7,195 bases of DNA from Candidatus Dormiibacterota bacterium (GCA_019234035.1 JAFALX010000182.1:1-7195); one strand, 5' to 3'; shown: positions 1 to 6,567, counted from the first letter of the stretch. Made by a program: numbers and translations. Notes: generated by a model not told the origin, from the letters alone.

Positions 1-346
1 CGAGTGGGATCGAGAGTGACGACGAGTAGGCGCCAACCACGACAGGAACTCCGTCGGCGTGGATGCTGTCGGCCGCCTGCTGCACGGCCGACGTCGACGT
101 GACGTCGCGCACGTCGAGCTGGATCTGACGGCCGCTCGCGGTCGCACCGGCGAGCTGCGCCGCCAGCTGCACGCCGCGATACTCGTCCTGCGCGGCCGCC
201 GCGGTGGGGCCGGAGAGCGGAAAGACCGCGCCGATGCGCAGTGGTGATAGTCCGCCGCCGCATGCGGTGAGCACGAGTGCTGTGACGCACACCGCCGCCA
301 GCGCCAGCGCGGCCGCGCGCGCCTGACGCGTGTGCGAGCTCGTCAT
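1..346 (-). CDS. ABC transporter substrate-binding lipoprotein, branched-chain amino acid (LivK-like) family, 3' end missing
   Basis: This is the N-terminal 115 codons of a secreted solute-binding protein; the rest lies beyond the left edge. The ATG at 346 overlaps the hisI stop in an ATGA tetranucleotide. Residues 1-28 form a lipoprotein signal peptide: Arg7 and Arg10, an Ala/Leu/Val-rich core, then the lipobox LTAC with Cys29 as the expected lipidated residue, followed by a Gly-rich linker. The mature part begins RIGAVFPLSGPTAAAAQDEY (from residue 37) and continues with a helix containing RGVQLAAQLA. This is the first strand and helix of type 1 periplasmic binding proteins (Peripla_BP_6, LivJ/LivK-like). 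Later, VVVGAYSSSLSIPL matches the second strand and ligand-pocket serine region of that fold. The protein should sit outside the membrane and deliver a small solute to a permease. The ligand cannot be read from this fragment; amino acids, amides or urea are typical of the family. No Shine-Dalgarno is evident, so reinitiation after hisI is likely. Confidence 0.85.
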   Translation of the reverse strand, partial: MTSSHTRQARAAALALAAVCVTALVLTACGGGLSPLRIGAVFPLSGPTAAAAQDEYRGVQLAAQLAGATASGRQIQLDVRDVTSTSAVQQAADSIHADGVPVVVGAYSSSLSIPL

Positions 347-678
347 GAGGCCGCGCGGTGGAAGCAGCTGCGTTCTCCGGTGTGGCACGCGGGTCCGTCG
401 GCGTCAACGGCGAGGAGGACGGCGTCGCCGTCGCAGTCGACGCGCATCTCCCGCACATGCATCACGTTACCGCTCGTCTCCCCCTTCTCCCACAGCCGCT
501 GCCGCGAGCGGCTGTAGAAGGTCGCGCGCCGCGACGTCCTGGTCGCGTCATACGCCTCGCGATTCATGTGGGCCACCATCAGCACCTCGCCGGAGGTCGC
601 GTCCTGCACGACCGCGGTGATCAGCCCGTCCGGGCCGAACTCCGGCCCTGCGGAGGAACCCGGCGCAACGCCGGTCAC
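343..678 (-). CDS. hisI: Phosphoribosyl-AMP cyclohydrolase (monofunctional HisI)
   Basis: HisI hydrolyses the adenine ring of phosphoribosyl-AMP to give ProFAR, the third step of histidine synthesis, in the cytoplasm. The 111-residue protein has all family signatures: LMVAHMNREA (33-42), FYSRSRQRLWEKGETSGN (54-71), the metal site DCDGD (81-85) and GPACHTGERSCF (95-106). Cys82, Cys98 and Cys105 match the known zinc ligands, and the aspartates around 81-85 match the magnesium site. Length is normal for a stand-alone cyclohydrolase. There is no C-terminal HisE (pyrophosphohydrolase) domain, so the preceding step must be encoded elsewhere. The start is the GTG at 678, which shares four bases (GTGA) with the hisF stop and gives the usual short N-terminus before the first conserved strand. 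The stop overlaps the ATG of the downstream binding-protein gene. Confidence 0.97.
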   Translation of the reverse strand: MTGVAPGSSAGPEFGPDGLITAVVQDATSGEVLMVAHMNREAYDATRTSRRATFYSRSRQRLWEKGETSGNVMHVREMRVDCDGDAVLLAVDADGPACHTGERSCFHRAAS

Positions 679-1433
679 AGGCGTACCGCCACGCCGTGGT
701 CGCGCAGGTACTGCTTGGCCACCGGGACCGGGTACTGGTCGTAGTGGAAGATCGACGCGGCGAGCGCCGCGTCGGCGCCGCCGACGGTCAGCGCCTCGCG
801 CAGATGCTCCGGGCCGCCCGCCCCGCCGGACGCGATCACCGGCGTTCCCACGGCATCGGACACCGCACGCGTGAGCTCGAGGTCGTAGCCGGCGCCGGTC
901 CCATCGCGATCCATCGACGTCAGCAGGATCTCACCCGCGCCGCGCTCGGTCGCCTCGCGCGACCACTCGACCGCATCGCGCTCGGTGGGAACGCGTCCGC
1001 CGTGTGTGTGCACGACGAAGCGGCCGTCGACGCGACGCGCGTCGACCGCAACGACCACGCACTGCTGGCCGAACCGCTCCGCTGCCTCGGCGATCAGTTG
1101 CGGGCGCTGTAGCGCTGAAGTGTTGAGCGACACCTTGTCTGCGCCCGCGCGCAGCAGCACGTCGATGTCATCGAGCGTGCGCACGCCGCCCCCGACGGTC
1201 AGCGGGATGAACACGGTGTCCGCGGTGCGCCGCACGGCGTCCAGCAGGATCGCGCGCGCGTCGCTCGACGCCGTGATGTCGAGGAACACGACCTCGTCGG
1301 CGAGGTCCTCGTTGTAGCGGGCGGCGAGCTCGGCCGGGTCGCCGGCGTCACGCAGGTCGACGAAGTTCACGCCCTTCACCACACGTCCGTTGTCCACGTC
1401 GAGGCACGGGATCACCCGCTTGGCCGGCGTCAT
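675..1433 (-). CDS. hisF: Imidazole glycerol phosphate synthase, cyclase subunit HisF
   Basis: HisF is the (beta/alpha)8-barrel half of IGP synthase. It uses ammonia delivered by HisH to turn PRFAR into imidazole glycerol phosphate and AICAR. The 252-residue protein starts with RVIPCLDVDNGRVVKGVNF, where Asp12 is one catalytic aspartate; VVVAVDARR holds the second (Asp131). FLDITAS (50-56), LTVGGGVRT (78-86), LLTSMDRDGTGAGYD (170-184) and VIASGGAGG (199-207) are the phosphate-binding and barrel motifs. It is full length. The reading frame stays open well upstream into hisA, but the family N-terminus and the ATGA overlap with the hisA stop fix the start at 1433. The stop overlaps the hisI GTG. 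Only a weak, distant GAGG lies upstream, so translation probably depends on coupling from hisA. Confidence 0.98.
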   Translation of the reverse strand: MTPAKRVIPCLDVDNGRVVKGVNFVDLRDAGDPAELAARYNEDLADEVVFLDITASSDARAILLDAVRRTADTVFIPLTVGGGVRTLDDIDVLLRAGADKVSLNTSALQRPQLIAEAAERFGQQCVVVAVDARRVDGRFVVHTHGGRVPTERDAVEWSREATERGAGEILLTSMDRDGTGAGYDLELTRAVSDAVGTPVIASGGAGGPEHLREALTVGGADAALAASIFHYDQYPVPVAKQYLRDHGVAVRL

Positions 1434-2158
1434 ACGGCGGCCAGCGCCTCGATGGCATCGCGCAGATCGAACGACCCCTCGAGCAGCGCGCGCCCGACGA
1501 CCACGCCGGCCGCGCCGTGCGCGGCCGCCGCCACCGCATCGTCGGTGTTGCGGACGCCGCCACTGAGGAACACCGGGCCGCCGTAGATGAACCGGCACCG
1601 CGAGAGACCGACGAGGTCGGGCCCGCCCATCATCCCGTCGCGATCGGTGTCGGTGTAGATGACGCCGGCGGCATTCCAGTCGTTCCACGACGCGAGCAGC
1701 TGATCCGCGCTGCCGGCGCCCTCGGTCCAGCCCTCGGCGCGCGCCTCCCCGTCACTGACATCGAGCGCGATCAGCACCCGGCCGCCTGCGCTCTCGCAGA
1801 TGTGCCGCGCCAGCACGGGATCACGCATCGCGACGCTGCCGATGACGACGTATGTCGCCCCTGCGCCGAGCCACTCGCGCGCCGCCTCGGCGCTGCGCAC
1901 GCCGCCGCCGACCTCCACCTCGCGGCCGGCGTCACGGGCGGCGGCGACGACGGCGCGCGCCGCCCTGTGACTGCGCTCGTCCGGCTCGCCGCGGGCGGCG
2001 TCGAGGTCGACGAGGTGGATGCGCCGCGCGCCTGCGTCGATGAAGCCGCGAGCGATCTCGACCGGGTCGCCCTTGAACACCGTCTCTCGGCCGTAGTCCC
2101 CTTGCAGCAGCCGCACGGTTCGTCCGCCGCGGACGTCCACCGCCGGGATGATCTGCAA
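1430..2158 (-). CDS. hisA: ProFAR isomerase HisA (TTG start)
   Basis: HisA is a (beta/alpha)8-barrel that catalyses the Amadori rearrangement of ProFAR to PRFAR. The 242-residue protein opens IIPAVDVRGGRTVRLLQGD, with the catalytic Asp8. Other motifs are HLVDLDAA (48-55), VEVGGGVRS (81-89), IALDV with Asp133 as the second catalytic acid, YTDTDRDGMMGGPD (168-181) and FLSGGVRNTDD (197-207). The only start that fits the family N-terminus is TTG at 2158, four bases after the hisH stop; a GAGG sits seven bases upstream. The dual-function PriA enzyme of many Actinobacteria has an arginine two residues before the conserved Trp of the substrate loop. Here that loop reads AEGW (Trp144), with Glu142 in that place, so a plain HisA is the better call, although activity on the tryptophan-pathway substrate cannot be excluded from sequence alone. 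Confidence 0.97.
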   Translation of the reverse strand: MQIIPAVDVRGGRTVRLLQGDYGRETVFKGDPVEIARGFIDAGARRIHLVDLDAARGEPDERSHRAARAVVAAARDAGREVEVGGGVRSAEAAREWLGAGATYVVIGSVAMRDPVLARHICESAGGRVLIALDVSDGEARAEGWTEGAGSADQLLASWNDWNAAGVIYTDTDRDGMMGGPDLVGLSRCRFIYGGPVFLSGGVRNTDDAVAAAAHGAAGVVVGRALLEGSFDLRDAIEALAAV

Positions 2159-2162
2159 GCGC

Positions 2163-2807
2163 CTACCTCGCGACCGCGGACGTGCTGCGGGCGGTGCACA
2201 GCGCGACGAAGTTCTCGTAGATGCGCAGCCCGCATGCGCCGCTCTTCTCCGGATGGAACTGCGTGCCCATCACGCTGCCGTGCTGCACGACGGCGGCGAT
2301 CGTGGAGCCGTACTCGGTCACCGCAACGGTGTCCGCAACGTCGGCCGGTGTCCCCGCGTACGAGTGCACGAAATACATGTAGGTGCCGTCCGGCACGCCG
2401 TCCAAGAGCCGCGACTCGCGCTCGCGGCGGATCTGGTTCCAGCCGATCTGCGGGATCTTCAGGCGGGGCGCGCCGATGCGCGTGACGCGTCCCGGGATCA
2501 GGCCGAGGCCGCGCGCACCGGCGCCCTCGTCGCTGGCGTCGAAGAGCAGCTGATGTCCAAGGCAGACCCCGAGCAGCGGCCGGCCGGATTGCGCGTACTC
2601 GAGCGCCACGCGATCCAGCCCGCGGCTGCGCAGCTGCTCCGCGGCGGCGACGAACGCACCGACGCCGGGGAGCACGAGGCCGTCGCAGGCGGCGAGGACC
2701 TCGGCATCGCCGGCGATCAGCGGCTGCGCCCCCGCGCGGAGCACGGCCCGCTCCACGCTCCGCAGGTTTCCGACACCGTAGTCACAAACACCGATGCGGA
2801 CGCTCAC
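2163..2807 (-). CDS. hisH: Imidazole glycerol phosphate synthase, glutamine amidotransferase subunit HisH
   Basis: HisH is the class I glutaminase half of IGP synthase; it makes ammonia from glutamine and channels it into HisF. The 214-residue protein begins IGVCDYGVGNLRSVERA, typical of HisH. It carries the oxyanion segment LVLPGVGAF (44-52), the nucleophile elbow LLGVCLGHQLLFD (78-90, Cys82), FVHSYA (146-151) and GTQFHPEKSG (181-190), with His185 and Glu187 completing the triad. KIPQIGWNQI (117-126) is the conserved HisH-specific stretch. The GTG start at 2807 overlaps the hisB stop as GTGA, and an AGGGGG lies seven bases upstream of it. The gene ends four bases before hisA, and hisF follows hisA, so the two subunits are made from the same message. 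Confidence 0.98.
   Translation of the reverse strand: MSVRIGVCDYGVGNLRSVERAVLRAGAQPLIAGDAEVLAACDGLVLPGVGAFVAAAEQLRSRGLDRVALEYAQSGRPLLGVCLGHQLLFDASDEGAGARGLGLIPGRVTRIGAPRLKIPQIGWNQIRRERESRLLDGVPDGTYMYFVHSYAGTPADVADTVAVTEYGSTIAAVVQHGSVMGTQFHPEKSGACGLRIYENFVALCTARSTSAVAR
2166..2169 (-). promoter_or_regulatory. Ribosome binding site deciding the TTG start of hisA
   Basis: On the minus strand GAGG lies seven bases upstream of the TTG at 2158, at the very end of hisH and just before its TAG stop. The spacing is good for a Shine-Dalgarno element. No ATG or GTG in the hisA frame would give the conserved N-terminus, so this site supports the TTG choice. Confidence 0.65.
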
Positions 2808-3388
2808 CCGAGCACCCCCTTGGTCGAGGGGATCGTCGAGCCGACCACGGTGAGGGCCTCGCGCGTGGCCAGACCGAGCGCCTTGAACGCCGCCTCGGCG
2901 ATGTGGTGCAGGTTCTCGCCGCGCAGGCAGTCCATGTGGATCGTCGCGCCGGCGGTCTGCGCGTAGCCCTTGACGAACTCGCCGAGCACCGACACGTCGA
3001 AGTCGTTGATCCGGCCGCGCAGCGCGTCCATCGAGTACACGACATGGGGGCGGCGGCCGTAGTCGACCGCGCAGCGCACCAGCGACTCGTCGAGCGGCGC
3101 CAGCGCGTCACCGAAGCGCCGGATGCCGGCGCGCGTGCCGAGCGCCTCGCTCACCGCGGCGCCCAGCACCAGCCCGCAGTCCTCGACGAGGTGATGCGAG
3201 TCGACCTCGATGTCGCCGGTGCCGCGGACGGTGGCGTCCATCCCGCTGTAGCGGACGAACGCGTCGATCATGTGCGCGAAGAACGGGATGGGCAGGTCGA
3301 TCGTCGCCCGGCCGTCGCCGTCGATGCGCACCTCGGCGCTGAGCTGCGTCTCGCGCGTGTTTCGCTCGTGCGCGGCCTGGCGCGTCAT
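2804..3388 (-). CDS. hisB: Imidazoleglycerol-phosphate dehydratase HisB (monofunctional)
   Basis: HisB dehydrates imidazole glycerol phosphate to imidazole acetol phosphate, using a di-manganese centre in a 24-subunit shell. The 194-residue protein is the dehydratase alone; no N-terminal histidinol-phosphatase domain is present, consistent with the separate HisN. Metal-site residues are all visible: Glu13 (RETQ), His39, His65-His66 and Glu69 (VDSHHLVED), His151, and His161-His162 with Glu165 (RGENLHHIAEAAFKA). The C-terminus PSTKGVLG matches the family's phosphate-binding tail. The first metal motif reads PFFAHMIDAF, where most bacterial enzymes have GFFDHML, a local deviation next to an intact histidine. 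The ATG at 3388 overlaps the hisD stop as ATGA, and a strong GGAGG lies four bases upstream. The frame stays open far upstream inside hisD, but that stretch is not protein-like. Confidence 0.97.
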   Translation of the reverse strand: MTRQAAHERNTRETQLSAEVRIDGDGRATIDLPIPFFAHMIDAFVRYSGMDATVRGTGDIEVDSHHLVEDCGLVLGAAVSEALGTRAGIRRFGDALAPLDESLVRCAVDYGRRPHVVYSMDALRGRINDFDVSVLGEFVKGYAQTAGATIHMDCLRGENLHHIAEAAFKALGLATREALTVVGSTIPSTKGVLG

Positions 3389-4671
3389 GACGCCTCCGCC
3401 ACCCGCAGCCGCGCGCGGATCGCCTCGGCGTGGCCTGCGAGACCCTCCGCCTCGGCGAGCCGCCAGGCGATGGGGGCGAGCTCCGCGTAGTCCGCCGCGC
3501 TCAGCTGCACGACGCTGGGCCAGCGCGTGAAGTCCATCACCGAGAGCGGCCCGCGATACCGCGCCGCACCGCCGGTCGGCAGCGTGTGATTCGGCCCCGC
3601 CACGTAGTCGCCCATCGACACCGGCGACAGCGAGCCGACGAACACGGCGCCCGCGTTGCCGATGGTGTCGCGGACGGTCTCCGCGGCATCGCCCTGCAAC
3701 GACAGGTGCTCGGGCGCGAACTCCTCGGCGAGCGACACCGCCTCGTCGAGGCCCTCGCACACGGTCACGCCGGCGTGCGAGCCGGCGGCGGCCGCGATGA
3801 TGCCCTCGCGCTGCGCCGCTGCCGCGGCGCCGGCGAACTCGGCGGCGATGCTGTCGGCGAGTCCGCCGTCGTCGGTGAAGCACAGCGCCCAGGCTCGCGG
3901 GTCGTGCTCCAGCTGGGAGATCAGGTCGCGCGCCACCAGCTCGGGGTGCGCCCCCGCAGTCGCGATGACCACGATCTCGGTGGGCCCGGCGACCTGGTCG
4001 ATGCCGACCGGGCCGAACACCAGCTGCTTGGCCAGGGTGACGTAGACGTTGCCCGGCCCGACGATCTTGTCGACGCGGGCGACGGTCTCCGTGCCGTACG
4101 CGAACGCCGCAACCGCCTGGGCGCCGCCCATGGCGTGCACCTCGGTGACCTCGAGCGCATGGCACGCGGCCGCCACGAGGGGATGCACGGAGCCGCCGGT
4201 TGACGGCGGGCTGGCGACGGCGATCGACTGCACTCCTGCAACCTGCGCCGGGATGACGCAGTGCAGGACCGTGCTCGGGTATGCGGCCCGGCCACCTGGC
4301 ACGTAGCACCCGGCGCGGCGGAGCGGCTCTGGTCGCAGCCATGCCGATGTCGTGCCGCGCACGGCGGTGTCGCGCTGGTGCTCGTGGAAGTGACGCAGCC
4401 AGTTCGCGGCCTCGTCGAGCGCGAGCTGCAGCGGCGCGGGCGTGGCGAACCAGGCGGCCTCGAGCACCGCGGGCGGCACTCGTGTCTCCGCGACGTCGAC
4501 GCGGTCGAGCTCCGTTGTCCAGCGCCGCACCGCGGCGTCGCCGTTGCGGTGCACGTCATCCACGATCCCGCGCACGCGGTCGACGTCCGCGGCCTGAACC
4601 TCGTCGTCGTCGCGGTCGCGCAGCATCGCGCGCACGTCGGAGACAGGCAGGCGGCGCAGCTCGACGGTCAT
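3385..4671 (-). CDS. hisD: Histidinol dehydrogenase HisD
   Basis: HisD is a zinc- and NAD-dependent dehydrogenase that oxidises histidinol to histidine in two steps, the last reactions of the pathway. The 428-residue protein is full length. Recognisable parts are GCYVPGGRAAYPSTVL (121-136), MGGAQAVAAFAYGTE (181-195), VDKIVGPGNVYVTLAK (200-215) and GIDQVAGPTEIVVIA (223-237). Gln253 and His256 (ISQLEHD) correspond to two zinc ligands, Glu321-His322 (APEHL) to the catalytic pair, and Asp355 (MGDYVAGPNHTLPT) and His414 (GLAGHAEAI) to the other two zinc ligands. The ATG at 4671 overlaps the hisG stop as ATGA; GAGG lies seven bases upstream. An open frame extends nearly 1 kb further upstream through hisG, but only because of GC-rich codon bias. 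The stop overlaps the start of hisB. Confidence 0.98.
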   Translation of the reverse strand: MTVELRRLPVSDVRAMLRDRDDDEVQAADVDRVRGIVDDVHRNGDAAVRRWTTELDRVDVAETRVPPAVLEAAWFATPAPLQLALDEAANWLRHFHEHQRDTAVRGTTSAWLRPEPLRRAGCYVPGGRAAYPSTVLHCVIPAQVAGVQSIAVASPPSTGGSVHPLVAAACHALEVTEVHAMGGAQAVAAFAYGTETVARVDKIVGPGNVYVTLAKQLVFGPVGIDQVAGPTEIVVIATAGAHPELVARDLISQLEHDPRAWALCFTDDGGLADSIAAEFAGAAAAAQREGIIAAAAGSHAGVTVCEGLDEAVSLAEEFAPEHLSLQGDAAETVRDTIGNAGAVFVGSLSPVSMGDYVAGPNHTLPTGGAARYRGPLSVMDFTRWPSVVQLSAADYAELAPIAWRLAEAEGLAGHAEAIRARLRVAEAS

Positions 4672-5321
4672 GCCGCGCCCTCGTCGCTGTGCGACGCGGC
4701 GGCGAGCCGCAACGCGGCGGCCAGCGCGTTGACGGCGTCGCTCTTGGTCTTGAGCGCGGCATGGTTGACGACGAGTCGCGCCGTCGACCGGCCGGCCTCG
4801 GCCACCTCGACGAGGCGATTGGCGCGCAGCGTCGTGCCCGTCGCGGTGATGTCGAACACCGCGTCGGCCATGCCGGTGATCGCCGCAAGCTCGATCGACC
4901 CGTGCAGGCGGATGATCTCGGCGGTCACGGACAGTCCGGCGAAATACCGCCGCGCGGACTCCGGGTACTTGGTGGCGACGCGAAGCGAGCCGCTCCAGTC
5001 GCCGCGCGCCAGTGGCGAGCCCTCCGGCGCGGCCAGCACCATGCGGCAGGAGCCGAAGCGCAGGTCGACCAGCTCGTAGCACTCGCGGGGCGACTCCCAC
5101 AGCACGTCCTTGCCCGCGATGCCGCAGTCGGCGGCGCCCATCTCCACGTAGACGGGGATGTCGGTCGGCCGGACCTTGATGAGCGTCGTGCCGTTGTCCT
5201 CGATCATCAGCGCGCGGGCGAACACCGCCTCGCTGACGCGGGCGACCCCGGCGGCGGCGAGCAGCTCGCAGGCGCCGTCGAACAGCGCACCGGCCGGCAT
5301 CGCGAGGCGCAGCCCGCTCAC
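4668..5321 (-). CDS. hisG: ATP phosphoribosyltransferase catalytic subunit, short form HisG
   Basis: HisG condenses ATP with PRPP to give phosphoribosyl-ATP, the committed and usually feedback-controlled first step. At 217 residues this is the short (HisG-S) form, which lacks the C-terminal regulatory domain of the roughly 285-300 residue long form and is active only with HisZ. Visible motifs are LRLAMPAGALFD (4-15), the strand with RPTDIPVYVEMGAADCGIAG (51-70) followed by KDVL, LRVATKYP (113-120) and the PRPP loop DAVFDITATGTTLRAN (153-168). The start is the GTG at 5321, overlapping the hisZ stop as GTGA; GAGGGA lies nine bases upstream. It fits the family N-terminus, while the open frame further upstream is only hisZ read in another frame. 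Adjacency to hisZ supports the hetero-octameric arrangement known for this enzyme type. Confidence 0.97.
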   Translation of the reverse strand: MSGLRLAMPAGALFDGACELLAAAGVARVSEAVFARALMIEDNGTTLIKVRPTDIPVYVEMGAADCGIAGKDVLWESPRECYELVDLRFGSCRMVLAAPEGSPLARGDWSGSLRVATKYPESARRYFAGLSVTAEIIRLHGSIELAAITGMADAVFDITATGTTLRANRLVEVAEAGRSTARLVVNHAALKTKSDAVNALAAALRLAAASHSDEGAA

Positions 5322-6538
5322 GCGAGCTGTTCCCTCGTCCACGCGATGCTGACGAGGTCGCCCCCACTGAACGCCACGACGGCGGCGACGTCGTCGTCGG
5401 GCTCGCCCTCGAGCGGATCGAGGTCGCAGATGGCCGCGACACCGCGCTGCCGCAACGTCGACGCCAAATGCAACGCCTCGCCCTGCGCCCCGGCGCGCCA
5501 GGCGACTCGCGCCGGACTCGGCGGAGCTGCCGCCGAGCGGCGCTCCAGCGCATCGAAGCAGCGGTCGACGTGCAGCACGAAACCGGTGGCGGGCAGCTCG
5601 GGACCGAAGTTGGCGAGCAGCCCGTCGTAGCGACCACCCGTCGCCAGCGGGAAGCCCGAGTCGATGCTGAAGACCTCGAAGGTCGGGCCCGTGTAGTAGT
5701 CCCAGTCGCGCACGGCGCCGAGGTCGAGGTGCGCCACCCCGGTCACCCGGTGCCCCTCGAGCAGATCCCACAGGCGGGCAAGCTGGTCGAGGACCGCGCG
5801 CGGCCGCGCGTGCGGCAGGTCGAGCGCCGCGGTGTCGAGCAGGTCGCGACCACCGCGCAGCGTCGGGAAGGCGAGCAGCAGACGGCGCTCGGCCTCGCCC
5901 ACCTCGGTGGTCTCCAGCGCCGCCTCCACGGCCACGAGGTCGCGGCCCCGCAGCGCGTCGAGGACGGCCCGGCGGCTCTCACCGTCCAGGCCGGCCGAAT
6001 CGAGCACCGCCGGAATGAAGTCGGCGTGGCCGACATCGATCTGCACGCCCGGTACGCCGCCGCGGACCAGCGCCTCGGCGGCGAGCGCGATGCACTCGGC
6101 GTCGGCCGCGACACCCGCGGCGCCCACGAGCTCGCACCCCGCCTGCAGCGCCTCGCGGCGCCGCCCGTTGAGCAGCGCGGTGTGACGCAGGACCGGCCCC
6201 GCGTAGCAGAGACGCAGCGGCAGAGGCGCGCGCTGCAGCTGCGTGGCGACCACGCGCGCAACGCTCACCGTGCGCTCGCCGACCAGCGCCAGCATGGTGC
6301 CGTCGGCGTCCATGAAGCGGAAGAGGCGCGACTCGCCGCGCGTGCCGACGCCGGCGGCCACGGTGTCGAGCGGCTCCACGAGCGGGGTGGCGACGAGGCT
6401 GTAGCCCCAGGACTCGAACGTGGCGACGAACGCGTCGACCAGGTCGCGCCGGCGCGCAGCGGCGCCGGGCAGCCAGTCGCTGAAGCCGGCGGCCCGTCCG
6501 CGCGCGGGCGCGCCGCGAACGTCACCGCTCACAGGCAT
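5318..6538 (-). CDS. hisZ: ATP phosphoribosyltransferase regulatory subunit HisZ (histidyl-tRNA synthetase paralogue)
   Basis: HisZ is a catalytically dead paralogue of class II histidyl-tRNA synthetase that binds short HisG and lets histidine inhibit it. The 406-residue protein shows FSDWLPGAAARRRDLVDAF (19-37), matching the synthetase N-terminus, then SWGYSLVATPLVEPLD. A degenerate motif 2 follows, RLCYAGPVLRH (109-119), where the synthetase Arg-x-Glu has become Arg-His-Thr. DYYTGPTFEVF (280-290) is the histidine-binding loop, and GGRYDGLLANFG (301-312) with ATGFVLHVDR (317-326) is the motif 3 region. A tail of about 65 residues (341-406) resembles a shortened anticodon-binding domain. These losses, and the position directly before short hisG, favour HisZ over HisS. 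The start is uncertain: ATG at 6538 is chosen, but an in-frame GTG at 6562 would add eight residues; neither has a well-spaced ribosome site. The stop overlaps hisG as GTGA. Confidence 0.93.
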   Translation of the reverse strand: MPVSGDVRGAPARGRAAGFSDWLPGAAARRRDLVDAFVATFESWGYSLVATPLVEPLDTVAAGVGTRGESRLFRFMDADGTMLALVGERTVSVARVVATQLQRAPLPLRLCYAGPVLRHTALLNGRRREALQAGCELVGAAGVAADAECIALAAEALVRGGVPGVQIDVGHADFIPAVLDSAGLDGESRRAVLDALRGRDLVAVEAALETTEVGEAERRLLLAFPTLRGGRDLLDTAALDLPHARPRAVLDQLARLWDLLEGHRVTGVAHLDLGAVRDWDYYTGPTFEVFSIDSGFPLATGGRYDGLLANFGPELPATGFVLHVDRCFDALERRSAAAPPSPARVAWRAGAQGEALHLASTLRQRGVAAICDLDPLEGEPDDDVAAVVAFSGGDLVSIAWTREQLA

Positions 6539-6567
6539 GGTGCTGCCGATTCTATCCGGCACCCTGA

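Noticed and set aside
59..247. 62-codon open frame on the plus strand
   Set aside because: It lies opposite the lipoprotein gene, whose lipobox and type 1 binding-protein motifs are clear on the minus strand.
675..1688. A 337-residue frame that could suggest an extended HisF
   Set aside because: The first 85 codons overlap hisA in a different frame and are Arg-rich; standard HisF begins at the ATG at 1433.
1517..2485. 322-codon open frame on the plus strand
   Set aside because: It is antisense to hisA and hisH, both clearly real, with no recognisable domain and an Arg/Ala-biased composition.
2804..4342. A 512-residue frame that could suggest a long N-terminal fusion on HisB
   Set aside because: The upstream part is hisD read in another frame and is Arg/Gly-rich nonsense. 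The true HisB start is the ATG at 3388 with a strong GGAGG.
4281..5630. 449-codon open frame on the plus strand
   Set aside because: It lies opposite hisD, hisG and hisZ, whose family motifs are intact. Its translation is Arg/Ala/Gly-rich without recognisable domains, as expected for antisense frames in GC-rich DNA.
3385..5637. A 750-residue frame that could suggest a HisD fusion
   Set aside because: The extra N-terminal part is hisG and hisZ out of frame; the family N-terminus begins at the ATG at 4671.
5318..6538. Histidyl-tRNA synthetase (hisS) instead of hisZ
   Set aside because: Motif 2 lacks the Arg-x-Glu needed for ATP binding, the C-terminal domain is shortened, and the gene is fused by overlap to a short hisG, which requires HisZ.
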